This document shows positions 16,404 through 23,121 of a stretch of 32,856 nucleotides of DNA, piece after piece; position 1 is the first letter of the stretch, and each line of letters opens with the position of its first letter. This DNA is from a virus. The stretch covers positions 1-32,856 of the IMG/VR virus record IMGVR_UViG_3300020195_000110, one strand, 5' to 3'. A program made the translations under genes and the position numbers. The notes beneath the pieces are model-generated. The model was not told the DNA's origin. It saw nothing but the letters and a program-made list of their open reading frames with translations, and searched no databases.

Positions 16404-18141
16404 AGCGCTCGCCAGGCACAACGGCCACCAGAGAAGCGCTGCCAAGGACCTCGGGATAGGGCGGCCGGCAATCGCCTCCCGCATTCTCAACGCCAGAGCG
16501 CGCGGCCTCGAGGTCCCGGTGTACGAGCGCATCGCAGGCGGCCCCAGGCTCTCTGCGGGCAAGGTGGCGGAAGCTGTGGCCGCCTTGGAGGCCCACGGGG
16601 GCCACAAGACAAACGCTGCGCGTAGCCTCGGGTTGCACCGGAACTCGTTCGCCAGCCGCCTATCCACGGCTGAGCTACGCGACGACTGGATTCCGCAGGG
16701 CCGCGCCAGAGCGCTCACGCCTGTCAAGATGCCTCTGCCGACGGGAAACAAGGTCGCCCGATACGTCCTGACCTGTGCTCAATCTGGGACGAAACTTCAT
16801 GAGCCAACCTGGACCGCCCTCAACGCCCTCGCCAGGCACTACGGCGCAAAAACGCTCGTCAGCACATTCAGCTACGCGCATCGGCAAGAGGGCTCTGCGA
16901 AACGCGGAACGCAAGGCGGCGATCGCGGCGTCGACTGGTACGACCCGCGAATCGAGCCTCATGTGTCCGACGACATGGTTGCTCTCGCTCCCAGCCTGAT
17001 TTGGAACGGCCACATGAACATCCTGCCCACGGCGGTCGATCCGCTGTCGGGCATGTCCAACTACAACGGACGCGCAAGCTCCATCTTCCCACACGTCAAG
17101 GTCGCCATGGTGTCCGTCCCGACGATGGCCGGCAGCGCGGCGAAGCTCCAGTATACCACGGGCACGGCGACCCAGCTTAACTACATCGCCAAGAAAGCCG
17201 GGCAGAAGGCCGAGTTCGACCACGTGTTCGGCGGCCTCATTGTCGAGGTGAACTCGGACGGCGCGTGGTGGGTCCGCCAGCTCCACGTGGACAGCAAGGG
17301 GCGTTTGTACGACCTGGACCTGTGCGTGATGCCCGACGGGGTCGTCGCCCCCGGCATCGGCGCCTCGGTGGTGGTCTTCGGAGACCTGCACGACGCCCAG
17401 CTCGCCGACACGACGCGCGCGGAGAAGTGGGGCAGTAAAGGCATGGTCGCAGCGCTGCGGCCAGCCGTGCAGATTGCACACGACATATTAGATTTCCAGA
17501 GTAGATCGCACCACGCCCGCAAAGACCCTCACGCCATGTTCGAGCTTCACGCCCGAGGCAAGGAGAACATACAGGACGAGGTGAAGGGCGTTGGGGCGCT
17601 ACTTAAGCTGATGGCGCAGCACTCCAAGGTGATCGTCGTCAACTCGAACCACGACCGCCACCTCGAGCGCTGGCTCAAAGAGGCCGACTGGCGCACAGAC
17701 CCTGTGAACGCGGAGTTCTACGTCGCCTGTCAGGCCGCGTTTCTCGGCGCGATCCGTGCAGGCAAGAGATTCGACGCGCTCAAGTGGGCGGTAGACAAGT
17801 ACAACGCAGCAAAAGGAGTACGGTTCCTTGACCCCGGAGAGAGCTTTATTGTTTGTCGTGACGGTTCTGGTGGCGTTGAACTTGGCCTGCATGGTGATCT
17901 TGGTCCTGGCGGTTCTCGAGGCTCAATCCGAAATCTCAGCCGCATTGGGCGCAAGGTGGTTATCGGACACTCTCACAGCGCTGGGATTCACAACGGGGCA
18001 TACCAGGTAGGCGTGTCGGCGCGGCTGGATATGGAGTACGCCCGCGCGGCGCCGGGAGCGTGGTCGCACACCGACTGCGTGGTCTACCCGAACGGAAAGA
18101 GGGCGCTGCTGACGTGGTGGCGCGGAAAGTGGAGAGCGTAG
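16360..18141 (+). CDS. HTH plus metallophosphoesterase-fold phage protein
   Basis: The protein has 593 residues; the ATG at 16360 follows GGAGG at 16346-16350. Two Fis-like helix-turn-helix segments are visible at about 12-45 (HQRSAAKDLGIGRPAIASR) and 66-102 (HKTNAARSLGLHRNSFASR). A middle domain (about 131-330) has DPLSGM, TTGTATQLNYIAKKAG and AEFDHVFGGLIVEV, a set I recall from an uncharacterised phage family. From about 335 it reads as a calcineurin-like phosphoesterase: GDLHD (341-345), NSNHD (428-432, in place of GNHD), HGD (511-513) and GHSH (536-539). The substrate is unknown; DNA or a nucleotide is plausible given the HTH part. The G-to-S change before NHD is unusual. A hydrophobic ORF is nested in its last third (17828-18010). 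Confidence 0.8.
   Translation: MAERLSDKEWARTLKALARHNGHQRSAAKDLGIGRPAIASRILNARARGLEVPVYERIAGGPRLSAGKVAEAVAALEAHGGHKTNAARSLGLHRNSFASRLSTAELRDDWIPQGRARALTPVKMPLPTGNKVARYVLTCAQSGTKLHEPTWTALNALARHYGAKTLVSTFSYAHRQEGSAKRGTQGGDRGVDWYDPRIEPHVSDDMVALAPSLIWNGHMNILPTAVDPLSGMSNYNGRASSIFPHVKVAMVSVPTMAGSAAKLQYTTGTATQLNYIAKKAGQKAEFDHVFGGLIVEVNSDGAWWVRQLHVDSKGRLYDLDLCVMPDGVVAPGIGASVVVFGDLHDAQLADTTRAEKWGSKGMVAALRPAVQIAHDILDFQSRSHHARKDPHAMFELHARGKENIQDEVKGVGALLKLMAQHSKVIVVNSNHDRHLERWLKEADWRTDPVNAEFYVACQAAFLGAIRAGKRFDALKWAVDKYNAAKGVRFLDPGESFIVCRDGSGGVELGLHGDLGPGGSRGSIRNLSRIGRKVVIGHSHSAGIHNGAYQVGVSARLDMEYARAAPGAWSHTDCVVYPNGKRALLTWWRGKWRA
17828..18010 (+). CDS. Candidate nested small membrane protein
   Basis: This 60-residue frame lies inside the phosphoesterase gene. 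It would start at TTG 17828, with AAGGAG (17813-17818) nine bases upstream. The product has a clear membrane helix (FVVTVLVALNLACMVILVLA) followed by a helical tail (EAQSEISAALGARWLSDTL). In the host frame the site is spelled by codons aaa-gga-gta, unusual in this GC-rich genome. A holin, antiholin or other lysis regulator would fit the neighbourhood, but the role is unknown. Against it: a TTG start, and any frame in GC-rich DNA can look open. Confidence 0.4.
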   Translation: MTPERALLFVVTVLVALNLACMVILVLAVLEAQSEISAALGARWLSDTLTALGFTTGHTR

Positions 18142-18142
18142 C

Positions 18143-18769
18143 GTGAGCAGCCGAATCGAAGTCCTGCACCAGAGGTTCGTGGACCCTCTGAACCCAAACC
18201 CCGCCGACATCCGCATCCAGGACATAGCGCACGCACTGTCCAATCAGTGCCGGTTCAGCGGCTACACCTCTCGTCACTATAGCGTCGCCGAGCACAGCGT
18301 GTATGTGGCGAAGATGGTATCGGCACATCTGCGCTACAAGACCAAGGTGAGCCAGCAAGACCACAACCGCATCGTTCGCCAGGCGCTCCTGCACGACGCC
18401 ACCGAGGCGTACCTCGTCGACCTGCCGACCCCGATCAAAAAACACTTCCCCGAGTTTCGCGCCGCCGAGAAGAAACTGTGGACCGTGATCGCCAAGGTGT
18501 TCGACGTTGACGAGGAGATGCATCCTCTCGTGAAGGAGGCCGACGGACGGATGTGTACGACGGAGAAGCTGGCCCTCTTGTCAGACTTCGTGTCGCCGGC
18601 CGAGTGGGGCAAGTTCTTCACCGACTTCCCGCCGTACACCGGCAAGGACGACATCATTGACCGCGAAGTCGTGAATCTTCCGCAGGCACGCCGCCTCTTC
18701 CTCAGCCACTACGACAAGGTCTCTGTACTGGCCTCGCCTGTCGCGTTGGCCGTGGCTCGCGCTACCTGA
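18143..18769 (+). CDS. HD-domain nucleotide phosphohydrolase
   Basis: The protein has 208 residues. It starts at GTG 18143, one base after the preceding stop region. HD-superfamily metal ligands are in the expected order: HYSVAEHS (about 49-56, first His), HDATEA (HD pair), then EAD (final Asp) in VKEADGRM. The opening pattern (DIRIQDIAHALSNQCRFSG) and LPTPIKK are those of the YfbR/YfdR-like phage and bacterial 5'-nucleotidase or dNTPase group. It probably trims nucleotide pools during replication. The phage 2-aminoadenine pathway uses a dATP-specific HD enzyme (DatZ) of broadly similar type, but no PurZ-like gene is in this window, so ordinary nucleotide metabolism is the safer reading. A dNMP kinase-like gene follows. 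Confidence 0.8.
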   Translation: MSSRIEVLHQRFVDPLNPNPADIRIQDIAHALSNQCRFSGYTSRHYSVAEHSVYVAKMVSAHLRYKTKVSQQDHNRIVRQALLHDATEAYLVDLPTPIKKHFPEFRAAEKKLWTVIAKVFDVDEEMHPLVKEADGRMCTTEKLALLSDFVSPAEWGKFFTDFPPYTGKDDIIDREVVNLPQARRLFLSHYDKVSVLASPVALAVARAT

Positions 18770-18814
18770 CTATCGAAACACCTGCTTTCTCACCAGAAGG
18801 CTCAGGAGGGCCAA

Positions 18815-19354
18815 ATGTCACGTATAGTCGTATTTGCAGGGTTAGCGGGGCACGGCAAGGACACCGCCGCCGCTGTGCTGATGGAAAACGGGTTCCAGAG
18901 GGCTCCGCTCGCCGGGCCGCTCAAGGATATGATCCGCACAGTGCTCCGTGCGCGCGACTACCGCCCGGACATCATCGAGCGGCTTGTCGACGGCGACCTT
19001 AAGGAGACGCCGCACGAGGCGTTCGGCGGCAACACCTGCCGCGTGGCCATGCAGAAACTGGGGACCGAGTGGGGCCGCGCCCTGTTCGGCGAAAAGTTCT
19101 GGCTGGATACGTGGTCGATCCAACACTGTCAGCCGGCAAACTACGTCGTCGCGGATTGCCGGTTCGCCAACGAGGCCGGCTATCTCAACCGGCTGGGCGC
19201 CGAGATTTACCTCGTCCGCCGTCCGGGGTTCGTAGGCGGAGCGGGGCAACACGCGAGCGAGGACTTGGCGTGGGCCAAGGGTCTCGAGGTGCTGTGGAAC
19301 GACTTCGCCACGGCCGAGGAGTTCCAGGACTCGATTCGGGCGAGGTTCTTTTGA
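18815..19354 (+). CDS. Deoxynucleoside monophosphate kinase-like P-loop protein
   Basis: The protein has 179 residues. The start has a strong AGGAGG at 18804-18809. The N-terminus VFAGLAGHGKDTAAAVL contains the P-loop (G-x4-GKDT) of dNMP kinases of the phage T4 gp1 type, which typically have GK-D/S-T. FADPLK-like PLAGPLKDMI, the segment KLGTEWGRALFGEKFWLDTW and the VADCRFANEA strand are also typical of this family. It should phosphorylate dNMPs to feed DNA synthesis, together with the HD hydrolase upstream. It is the last + strand gene; its stop is 3 bases from that of the convergent spanin gene. Confidence 0.85.
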   Translation: MSRIVVFAGLAGHGKDTAAAVLMENGFQRAPLAGPLKDMIRTVLRARDYRPDIIERLVDGDLKETPHEAFGGNTCRVAMQKLGTEWGRALFGEKFWLDTWSIQHCQPANYVVADCRFANEAGYLNRLGAEIYLVRRPGFVGGAGQHASEDLAWAKGLEVLWNDFATAEEFQDSIRARFF

Positions 19355-19357
19355 CCG

Positions 19358-19708
19358 CTAGGTATTTGGCAGCGAAGGCGTCCTGCGAGCGGGCACATGC
19401 GGCGCTCCTAGAACTTCTAGGCAGACTTCCGCTCCGGTACGGCACAGACCCTTTGGGAACCCTTCGGGCGCCGACTCAGGGAACGCGCAGTAGAACGTAG
19501 TCGAGTGCTCGACGACCTGGCACAGCGTGCCGTAGGTCATGCGGTCGCTGGCGTGCAGCGTGATCGGCGGGAACATGCGCGCCACGTCGCGGCGCAGCAT
19601 GACCTCAGCGGCGCTTAAGCCAATCTGGGATGGAGGCGTCTGGCACGACGTCAGGAACATCGTGAAGCCCAGGAGCCCTGCGGGAATCAGCAACTTCAGA
19701 TACTTCAC
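19358..19708 (-). CDS. Outer-membrane lipoprotein, Rz1-like o-spanin candidate
   Basis: The protein has 116 residues. The GTG start at 19708 has AAGGAG (minus strand of 19716-19721) seven bases upstream. The N-terminus is a lipoprotein signal: KYLK, hydrophobic core LLIPAGLLGFTMF, then lipobox LTSC with Cys22. The mature part has further Cys residues (LCQVV, YCAF, LCRTG, VCLEV) and a Pro-rich tail (PHVPARRTPSLPNT). It starts inside, and in another frame from, the TM-plus-helix gene at 19605-19850, the classic Rz/Rz1 overlap. An o-spanin pairs across the periplasm with the i-spanin to disrupt the outer membrane in the last lysis step. It is longer than typical Rz1 proteins (about 40-60 residues). 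Confidence 0.7.
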   Translation of the reverse strand: MKYLKLLIPAGLLGFTMFLTSCQTPPSQIGLSAAEVMLRRDVARMFPPITLHASDRMTYGTLCQVVEHSTTFYCAFPESAPEGFPKGLCRTGAEVCLEVLGAPHVPARRTPSLPNT

Positions 19709-19850
19709 GTGACGTCTCCTTGATCTCGGCGTCTTTCTCGACAGACGCCAGCTTGTCCAGCGCCTCCTGCACTTCGCGGCCCTGATTCTTTGCCCACCAC
19801 GCCAGCAGCGCGAAGGCGACGAGTACGCCGATGACGAAATATGCTTCCAT
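19605..19850 (-). CDS. Inner-membrane Rz-like i-spanin
   Basis: The protein has 81 residues. One N-terminal membrane segment (AYFVIGVLVAFALLAWWA) leads to a charged, helical periplasmic region (REVQEALDKLASVEKDAEIK), which is the i-spanin layout (N-in, C-out, coiled coil). The lipoprotein gene begins within it in another frame. It is short for Rz but complete, ending SIPDWLKRR. The gene starts immediately after a UUCG-capped hairpin; the GGAG that could serve as its ribosome site lies in that hairpin's 3' arm, so translation may be controlled by the structure. Confidence 0.7.
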   Translation of the reverse strand: MEAYFVIGVLVAFALLAWWAKNQGREVQEALDKLASVEKDAEIKETSREVSEVADSRRAPGLHDVPDVVPDASIPDWLKRR

Positions 19851-19883
19851 AAGAAAAGGGCTCCACGGCGAACCGCAGAGCCC
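19851..19883 (-). terminator. UUCG-loop terminator / translation-masking hairpin
   Basis: Read on the minus strand: GGGCTC, TG, CGG, loop TTCG, CCG, TG, GAGCCC, then TTTTCTT. Outer and inner stems are perfect around two TG/TG mismatches. It follows the helicase stop (19911) and directly precedes the i-spanin ATG, so it can end replication transcripts. It also buries the GGAG nearest that ATG. Both roles are inference from position. Confidence 0.75.
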
Positions 19884-19910
19884 AAGGTACTCCGGGGGAG
19901 GAGCTTCTGT

Positions 19911-20438
19911 CTAGAGGGAGACCGCGAGGGCCTTGATGGCCGCCGCGACCAAGTCGCGCGCGCCGGAGATGTCGATTCGGACGTTGACGTAGCGCGTTTC
20001 GGAGTGTTCGAGCGCGAGGCTCGGACCCTCTGTGTACGTGACGGCTCCCGCGTCGGAGGTGGGACTCGCCTTGGCAACGCGGCTACGGGGCGCCCTGGTC
20101 TTGGACGCCTCGCCGTCGGTGAGCGCAGGCTGTTCCGGCGGAAGCGAAGCCGGGCTGTAGGTGTTCGGTGCGCCAATGGACGCCGCAGCGGTCTGAAGCT
20201 CGAGAGAGAAGTGGCCCATGCCACCAGGCTCCGGCGGCGAGGTATCGAGAGCGGGCTGCGTGGCCGGAGGACCCCATGAGCCTCCGCCCTGAAGGCGCGC
20301 GGCGATCTCGGGGGCGTTGGCGGCAGGCGCGACAGAGGCCGGAGGACCCCAGCCTCCACCGTTCGGAGGCGGCGCAGCGGCTGCGGGAGCGGGAGCGCCC
20401 CACGTGCCGCCCGATTGCATTGGCATCTTGTCAGTCAT
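19911..20438 (-). CDS. Internal in-frame start: separate Gly/Pro/Trp-rich C-terminal protein
   Basis: ATG 20438 is in frame with the helicase and has AAGGAG (minus strand of 20445-20450) at six bases, the best ribosome site in this part of the operon. It would give a 175-residue protein starting MTDKMPMQSGG with GG-x-WG-x-P repeats, a disordered Pro/Ala/Thr region, and a final folded-looking segment (TRYVNVRIDISGARDLVAAA). The simplest explanation is a downstream gene fused to the helicase by loss of a stop codon, still expressed alone. Alternatively both forms are made. The function of the segment is unknown. Confidence 0.55.
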   Translation of the reverse strand: MTDKMPMQSGGTWGAPAPAAAAPPPNGGGWGPPASVAPAANAPEIAARLQGGGSWGPPATQPALDTSPPEPGGMGHFSLELQTAAASIGAPNTYSPASLPPEQPALTDGEASKTRAPRSRVAKASPTSDAGAVTYTEGPSLALEHSETRYVNVRIDISGARDLVAAAIKALAVSL

Positions 20439-21863
20439 AGGTATCTCCTTCTGATCCGGCGTACCGGCATCCTGTTCCATCGCCTGCAACAAGCGGGCCT
20501 GGTCGACGGACTTGTCCTCCATCGCCTCCAGCTTGTCCTCGTCGAGCGTGCCCCGCATGGCGAGAATGTGGTTCACAATTCTTGGGGACTTGTTTCCCTG
20601 ACGCCATAGGCGTCGGATGAGCTGCTCCCAAAGTTCAAGGTCGAACGTAACAGAAAACCAGCACACGTGGGAAGCCCCGCCGCGCTGCAAATTGAGACCG
20701 TGGCCGATCGAGGCGGGGTGGACGTAAAGCTCCTTGATCTCCCCCGCGTTCCACGCGCGCTGCGTCTCCTCCGCGATCCTGGCTGTGACGCCGCCCGCGA
20801 GGACGTGGATGTCCTTGCCCCTCCGCGCACGGATACGCTCGATGTCGTGGTGGAACTGGAAGGCCACCATGAGCGGCTGCCCATTCATCTCCTCGATAAG
20901 CTCGTCGAGGGCGTCCAGCTTGGCGTCGTCGAACGCGACGTACTCCTCCTCGCCGGGCTTGATGTAGACGGCGCCGTTTGCCATCTGCTCAAGGGCCGAC
21001 TGGTGGGCGCCAGTAGAGCCGGCGACGATGAGGTGCGGGCCGATCTGGACGACCTGCTCCTTGTCCATCGTCTTGTAAATCTTCCTGCCCTCGGCGCTCA
21101 TCTCGCACCAACGCGGGTCGTTCACGAGCGGGGGCAGGTCGGTAAACGGCAGCCTGTGGACGAGATGAGCGATGGCCAGCTCTATGCGCTCGCCGCCGCC
21201 GTTCTGTAGGTCGTAGTCGAATCCGTTGAAGGCCTTGCGAAAGAACTTGTCGCGGAAGTGGGTCACGAAGCGCCCTAGCGCCGCGCCGCTGTCGAGCCAG
21301 AGGAACTGGCCGAACAGGTCCTCGTAGCCGTTGGGGTTAGGCGTGCCGGTGAGCATCCACTTGCGCGGGGTGTTGACGGTGCATTTACGCAGGGCCTTGG
21401 AGCGCTCGGCCTGGTGGTTCTTGATCTTGGTGGACTCGTCGAGGCAGACGATGTCGAACGGCAGGCCACGCGGAAACTGCTTCGCCAGCCACGCCAGGCC
21501 GTCGAAATTGAGGAGGTAGATGTCAGCCTTCCCGCGGAGTATCTCGTCTTTCTTTGGCCCGTGCAGGAACGCGATCTTGAGGTGCATGAACTGCGACCAC
21601 TGGAGAGCCTCCTGCCTCCACTGGAGCTGGCAGACTCTCAGCGGGGCCACAACCAGCATAGTGCGCGCGGAGCCGCTCTGTCGGAGTGTCTCGAATGCCG
21701 AGAGAGTTATAGAGGTCTTGCCGGCCCCCGGATCGGCCCAGAGAGCGCACCGCGTCCGCGTCACTAGCGCTGAGACGGAGCCTCGCTGCCCCTCTGACGG
21801 CGCCCACTCGACGTGAGAGGGCTTCGCAAGCCTCGTCCGCATTGTCAAACCAGTCTGCGTCAT
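19911..21863 (-). CDS. SNF2/DEAD-type superfamily 2 helicase with C-terminal extension
   Basis: The protein has 650 residues from ATG 21863, preceded by GAGGGG; an in-frame TTG lies six bases earlier. Helicase motifs are in order: Walker A DPGAGKT (about 44-50), motif II as DEST (142-145), TGTP (172-175), and the C-terminal lobe with IGHGLNLQRGG and LIRRLWRQGN (about 385-430). It is a DNA-dependent ATPase of the SNF2-like phage type, probably acting in replication or recombination with the nucleases encoded just upstream. After about residue 455 comes a 175-residue extension rich in Gly, Pro and Trp with three GG-x-WG-x-P repeats, unlike helicases; this part has its own Shine-Dalgarno and ATG (see 19911-20438). 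Confidence 0.85.
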   Translation of the reverse strand: MTQTGLTMRTRLAKPSHVEWAPSEGQRGSVSALVTRTRCALWADPGAGKTSITLSAFETLRQSGSARTMLVVAPLRVCQLQWRQEALQWSQFMHLKIAFLHGPKKDEILRGKADIYLLNFDGLAWLAKQFPRGLPFDIVCLDESTKIKNHQAERSKALRKCTVNTPRKWMLTGTPNPNGYEDLFGQFLWLDSGAALGRFVTHFRDKFFRKAFNGFDYDLQNGGGERIELAIAHLVHRLPFTDLPPLVNDPRWCEMSAEGRKIYKTMDKEQVVQIGPHLIVAGSTGAHQSALEQMANGAVYIKPGEEEYVAFDDAKLDALDELIEEMNGQPLMVAFQFHHDIERIRARRGKDIHVLAGGVTARIAEETQRAWNAGEIKELYVHPASIGHGLNLQRGGASHVCWFSVTFDLELWEQLIRRLWRQGNKSPRIVNHILAMRGTLDEDKLEAMEDKSVDQARLLQAMEQDAGTPDQKEIPMTDKMPMQSGGTWGAPAPAAAAPPPNGGGWGPPASVAPAANAPEIAARLQGGGSWGPPATQPALDTSPPEPGGMGHFSLELQTAAASIGAPNTYSPASLPPEQPALTDGEASKTRAPRSRVAKASPTSDAGAVTYTEGPSLALEHSETRYVNVRIDISGARDLVAAAIKALAVSL

Positions 21864-22092
21864 AGCCAAGTCCCCTCAGAGTTTCGAGCCGCAGCATCTG
21901 TAGCGCGGTGGGCTTCTTGCCCTTCTGCTTCATCTCGACGAGCCAGACGCGCCCGCCGGAGATGTAGAACTTCAAGTCCGGGTAGCCGCTGGCCGCGCCG
22001 AGCCCTTTGTGGATGCGCTCCCACACGACACTCAGCCTGTCGGCCAGGGTGGTGAGCTGCTTTACCTCGTCGCGTTCTAGCCTTCGGCGCAT
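21523..22092 (-). CDS. VRR-NUC domain nuclease with long overprinted tail
   Basis: The protein has 189 residues from ATG 22092, preceded by AAGGGCGG. The VRR-NUC fold is in the first ~92 residues: GYPDL (36-40), VEMKQKGKK (52-60, the E-x-K pair) and ALQ (63-65), giving D39, E53 and K55 as likely catalytic residues. Such nucleases act on branched or structured DNA. The domain ends at about 21816, but no stop occurs in frame until 21523, so about 95 further residues are read in a frame different from the overlapping helicase (341 bases of overlap). That tail is Arg/Ala/Pro-rich and looks like a shadow frame. The start overlaps the upstream nuclease gene by 16 bases. Confidence 0.7.
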   Translation of the reverse strand: MRRRLERDEVKQLTTLADRLSVVWERIHKGLGAASGYPDLKFYISGGRVWLVEMKQKGKKPTALQMLRLETLRGLGYDADWFDNADEACEALSRRVGAVRGAARLRLSASDADAVRSLGRSGGRQDLYNSLGIRDTPTERLRAHYAGCGPAESLPAPVEAGGSPVVAVHAPQDRVPARAKERRDTPREG

Positions 22093-22793
22093 GGTCCGCC
22101 CTTGTGTTTCGACGACAGCGGGCAGTAGTTGCAGAACTTGTTGGGCCGGGGCGGGTAGATCGTGGCGCTCAGCATCTTCTGCGCCCGAGCCGTCCACTTG
22201 GACATCAGCTTGGGAGCCTCGGCGAGCTTGAAGCTGGCTGTTACCTCGAGGCCCGAGTCGAGATACCAGAGGCGCGTCTGCACCTCCGGCGCGCGGAACT
22301 TCTGGAACGCCGACACGCCGTAGAGTTCCATCTGGTCGTCGTTCTTGTCGTCGTACCGCTTCCCCGTCTTGAAGTCGACGATGTCCGCTGTTTTGTCTGG
22401 GTACACGATGCCCGCGTCCCACTCGAGGCGCATCCACACGTCCTTGTCGAACCAGCCGCCGCGGCGCACCTCCCAGCTCGGCGTGAACGTCATCTTCAGG
22501 TCGGCGTAGGCTCCGGCTTTCCGCATATAGGCCATGCCGTCCGCGAAGTGCTTGTAGTAGTCGGGGAGCGGTGAGCCTGGCATCTGTAAGTAATGCGCGC
22601 CGGCCCCGTGGACCTTGCGCCCCTTCAGCAGCGCGGGGGACGGCGGGTCAGGCCAGCCGAGAATGCGGACGGCGTAGAACCGCTGCGGGCAGTCCTCGTA
22701 GAACGCGACGGCGCTGGCGCTCCACGCCGTGACGGGCTTCACGGGCTTGCCGTCGTAGCGGTAGCCGGAAGGGGGGAGCTTGAGGAGGGTCAT
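22077..22793 (-). CDS. PD-(D/E)XK nuclease, RecB/Cas4-like
   Basis: The protein has 238 residues. ATG 22793 overlaps the stop of the small gene upstream (ATGA); a longer frame to 22865 has no support. The N-terminus SASAVAFYEDCPQRFYA is the typical opening of RecB/Cas4-family nucleases. The catalytic core reads D-AGIVYPDKTAD-IVDFKTGK (motif D-x-K), followed by Q-x3-YG. Four cysteines suit an iron-sulfur cluster of the Cas4/AddB type: one in the opening motif and three at the C-terminus (FCNYC, then GGPC). It is likely a 5'-3' or 3'-5' exonuclease acting in recombination or DNA end processing, together with the VRR-NUC protein and helicase that follow. Confidence 0.8.
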   Translation of the reverse strand: MTLLKLPPSGYRYDGKPVKPVTAWSASAVAFYEDCPQRFYAVRILGWPDPPSPALLKGRKVHGAGAHYLQMPGSPLPDYYKHFADGMAYMRKAGAYADLKMTFTPSWEVRRGGWFDKDVWMRLEWDAGIVYPDKTADIVDFKTGKRYDDKNDDQMELYGVSAFQKFRAPEVQTRLWYLDSGLEVTASFKLAEAPKLMSKWTARAQKMLSATIYPPRPNKFCNYCPLSSKHKGGPCAEG

Positions 22794-22978
22794 CCGAGGA
22801 AGGGCTCCGGTATGCCGTGTTGGGCGGCGAGTTTCTGGGCGTCTTCGTATAGGGCTTTGGCCCACACAGAACGTTTGAAATCTTCAAACGACGCGCTCTT
22901 ATTTTTCATGCGGACACTCTCGGCGATCATGCGGAACCGCGCCCTCTCGCGGGCTTTCCAGACTTGATGGCGGGTCAC
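22790..22978 (-). CDS. Small basic helical protein
   Basis: The protein has 62 residues. It starts at GTG 22978, coupled to the preceding small ORF by a GTGA overlap, and ends in an ATGA overlap with the RecB/Cas4-like nuclease gene. It is rich in Lys/Arg (WKARERARFRMIAESVRM, DFKRSVWAKALYEDA) and is probably a nucleic-acid or protein-binding helix bundle. I recognise no family. Tight coupling suggests a partner of the nuclease. Confidence 0.6.
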   Translation of the reverse strand: MTRHQVWKARERARFRMIAESVRMKNKSASFEDFKRSVWAKALYEDAQKLAAQHGIPEPFLG

Positions 22979-23121
22979 GGCGGGCTCTCTCCTCTAACGT
23001 TCATCCACAGCAAGTGGCACGCCAGCCGGTCCCAGCTCCAGTCCTCAAACCCAGGCCGCGCCTTGAGACGCAGCAGCGCGGAGTTCCACCACTCCCAGAA
23101 GATTTGGAACTCGGGGGTCAT
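22975..23121 (-). CDS. 48-residue Trp-rich small protein
   Basis: ATG 23121 overlaps the methyltransferase stop (ATGA), and its TGA overlaps the next GTG (GTGA). The product begins MTPEFQIFWEWWNSALLRL and has seven Trp residues in 48. There is no recognised family and no clear membrane segment. Start and stop overlaps on both sides make it likely to be translated as a link in the operon. Confidence 0.55.
   Translation of the reverse strand: MTPEFQIFWEWWNSALLRLKARPGFEDWSWDRLACHLLWMNVRGESPP

Noticed and set aside
14076-16751. Antisense ORF of 891 codons opposite the large ejection gene and its neighbours
   Set aside because: GC-rich codon bias leaves the opposite frame open; the product is Ser/Ala/Arg-rich without motifs, and the + strand genes are strongly supported.
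18143-18769. DatZ of a 2-aminoadenine (Z-genome) pathway
   Set aside because: HD fold is compatible, but no PurZ or MazZ is visible and similar HD hydrolases occur widely; not claimed without the rest of the genome.
19709-20359. N-terminal extension of the lipoprotein frame upstream of 19708
   Set aside because: Arg/Pro/Ser-rich shadow of the helicase extension; the GTG at 19708 has a Shine-Dalgarno and opens a proper lipoprotein signal.
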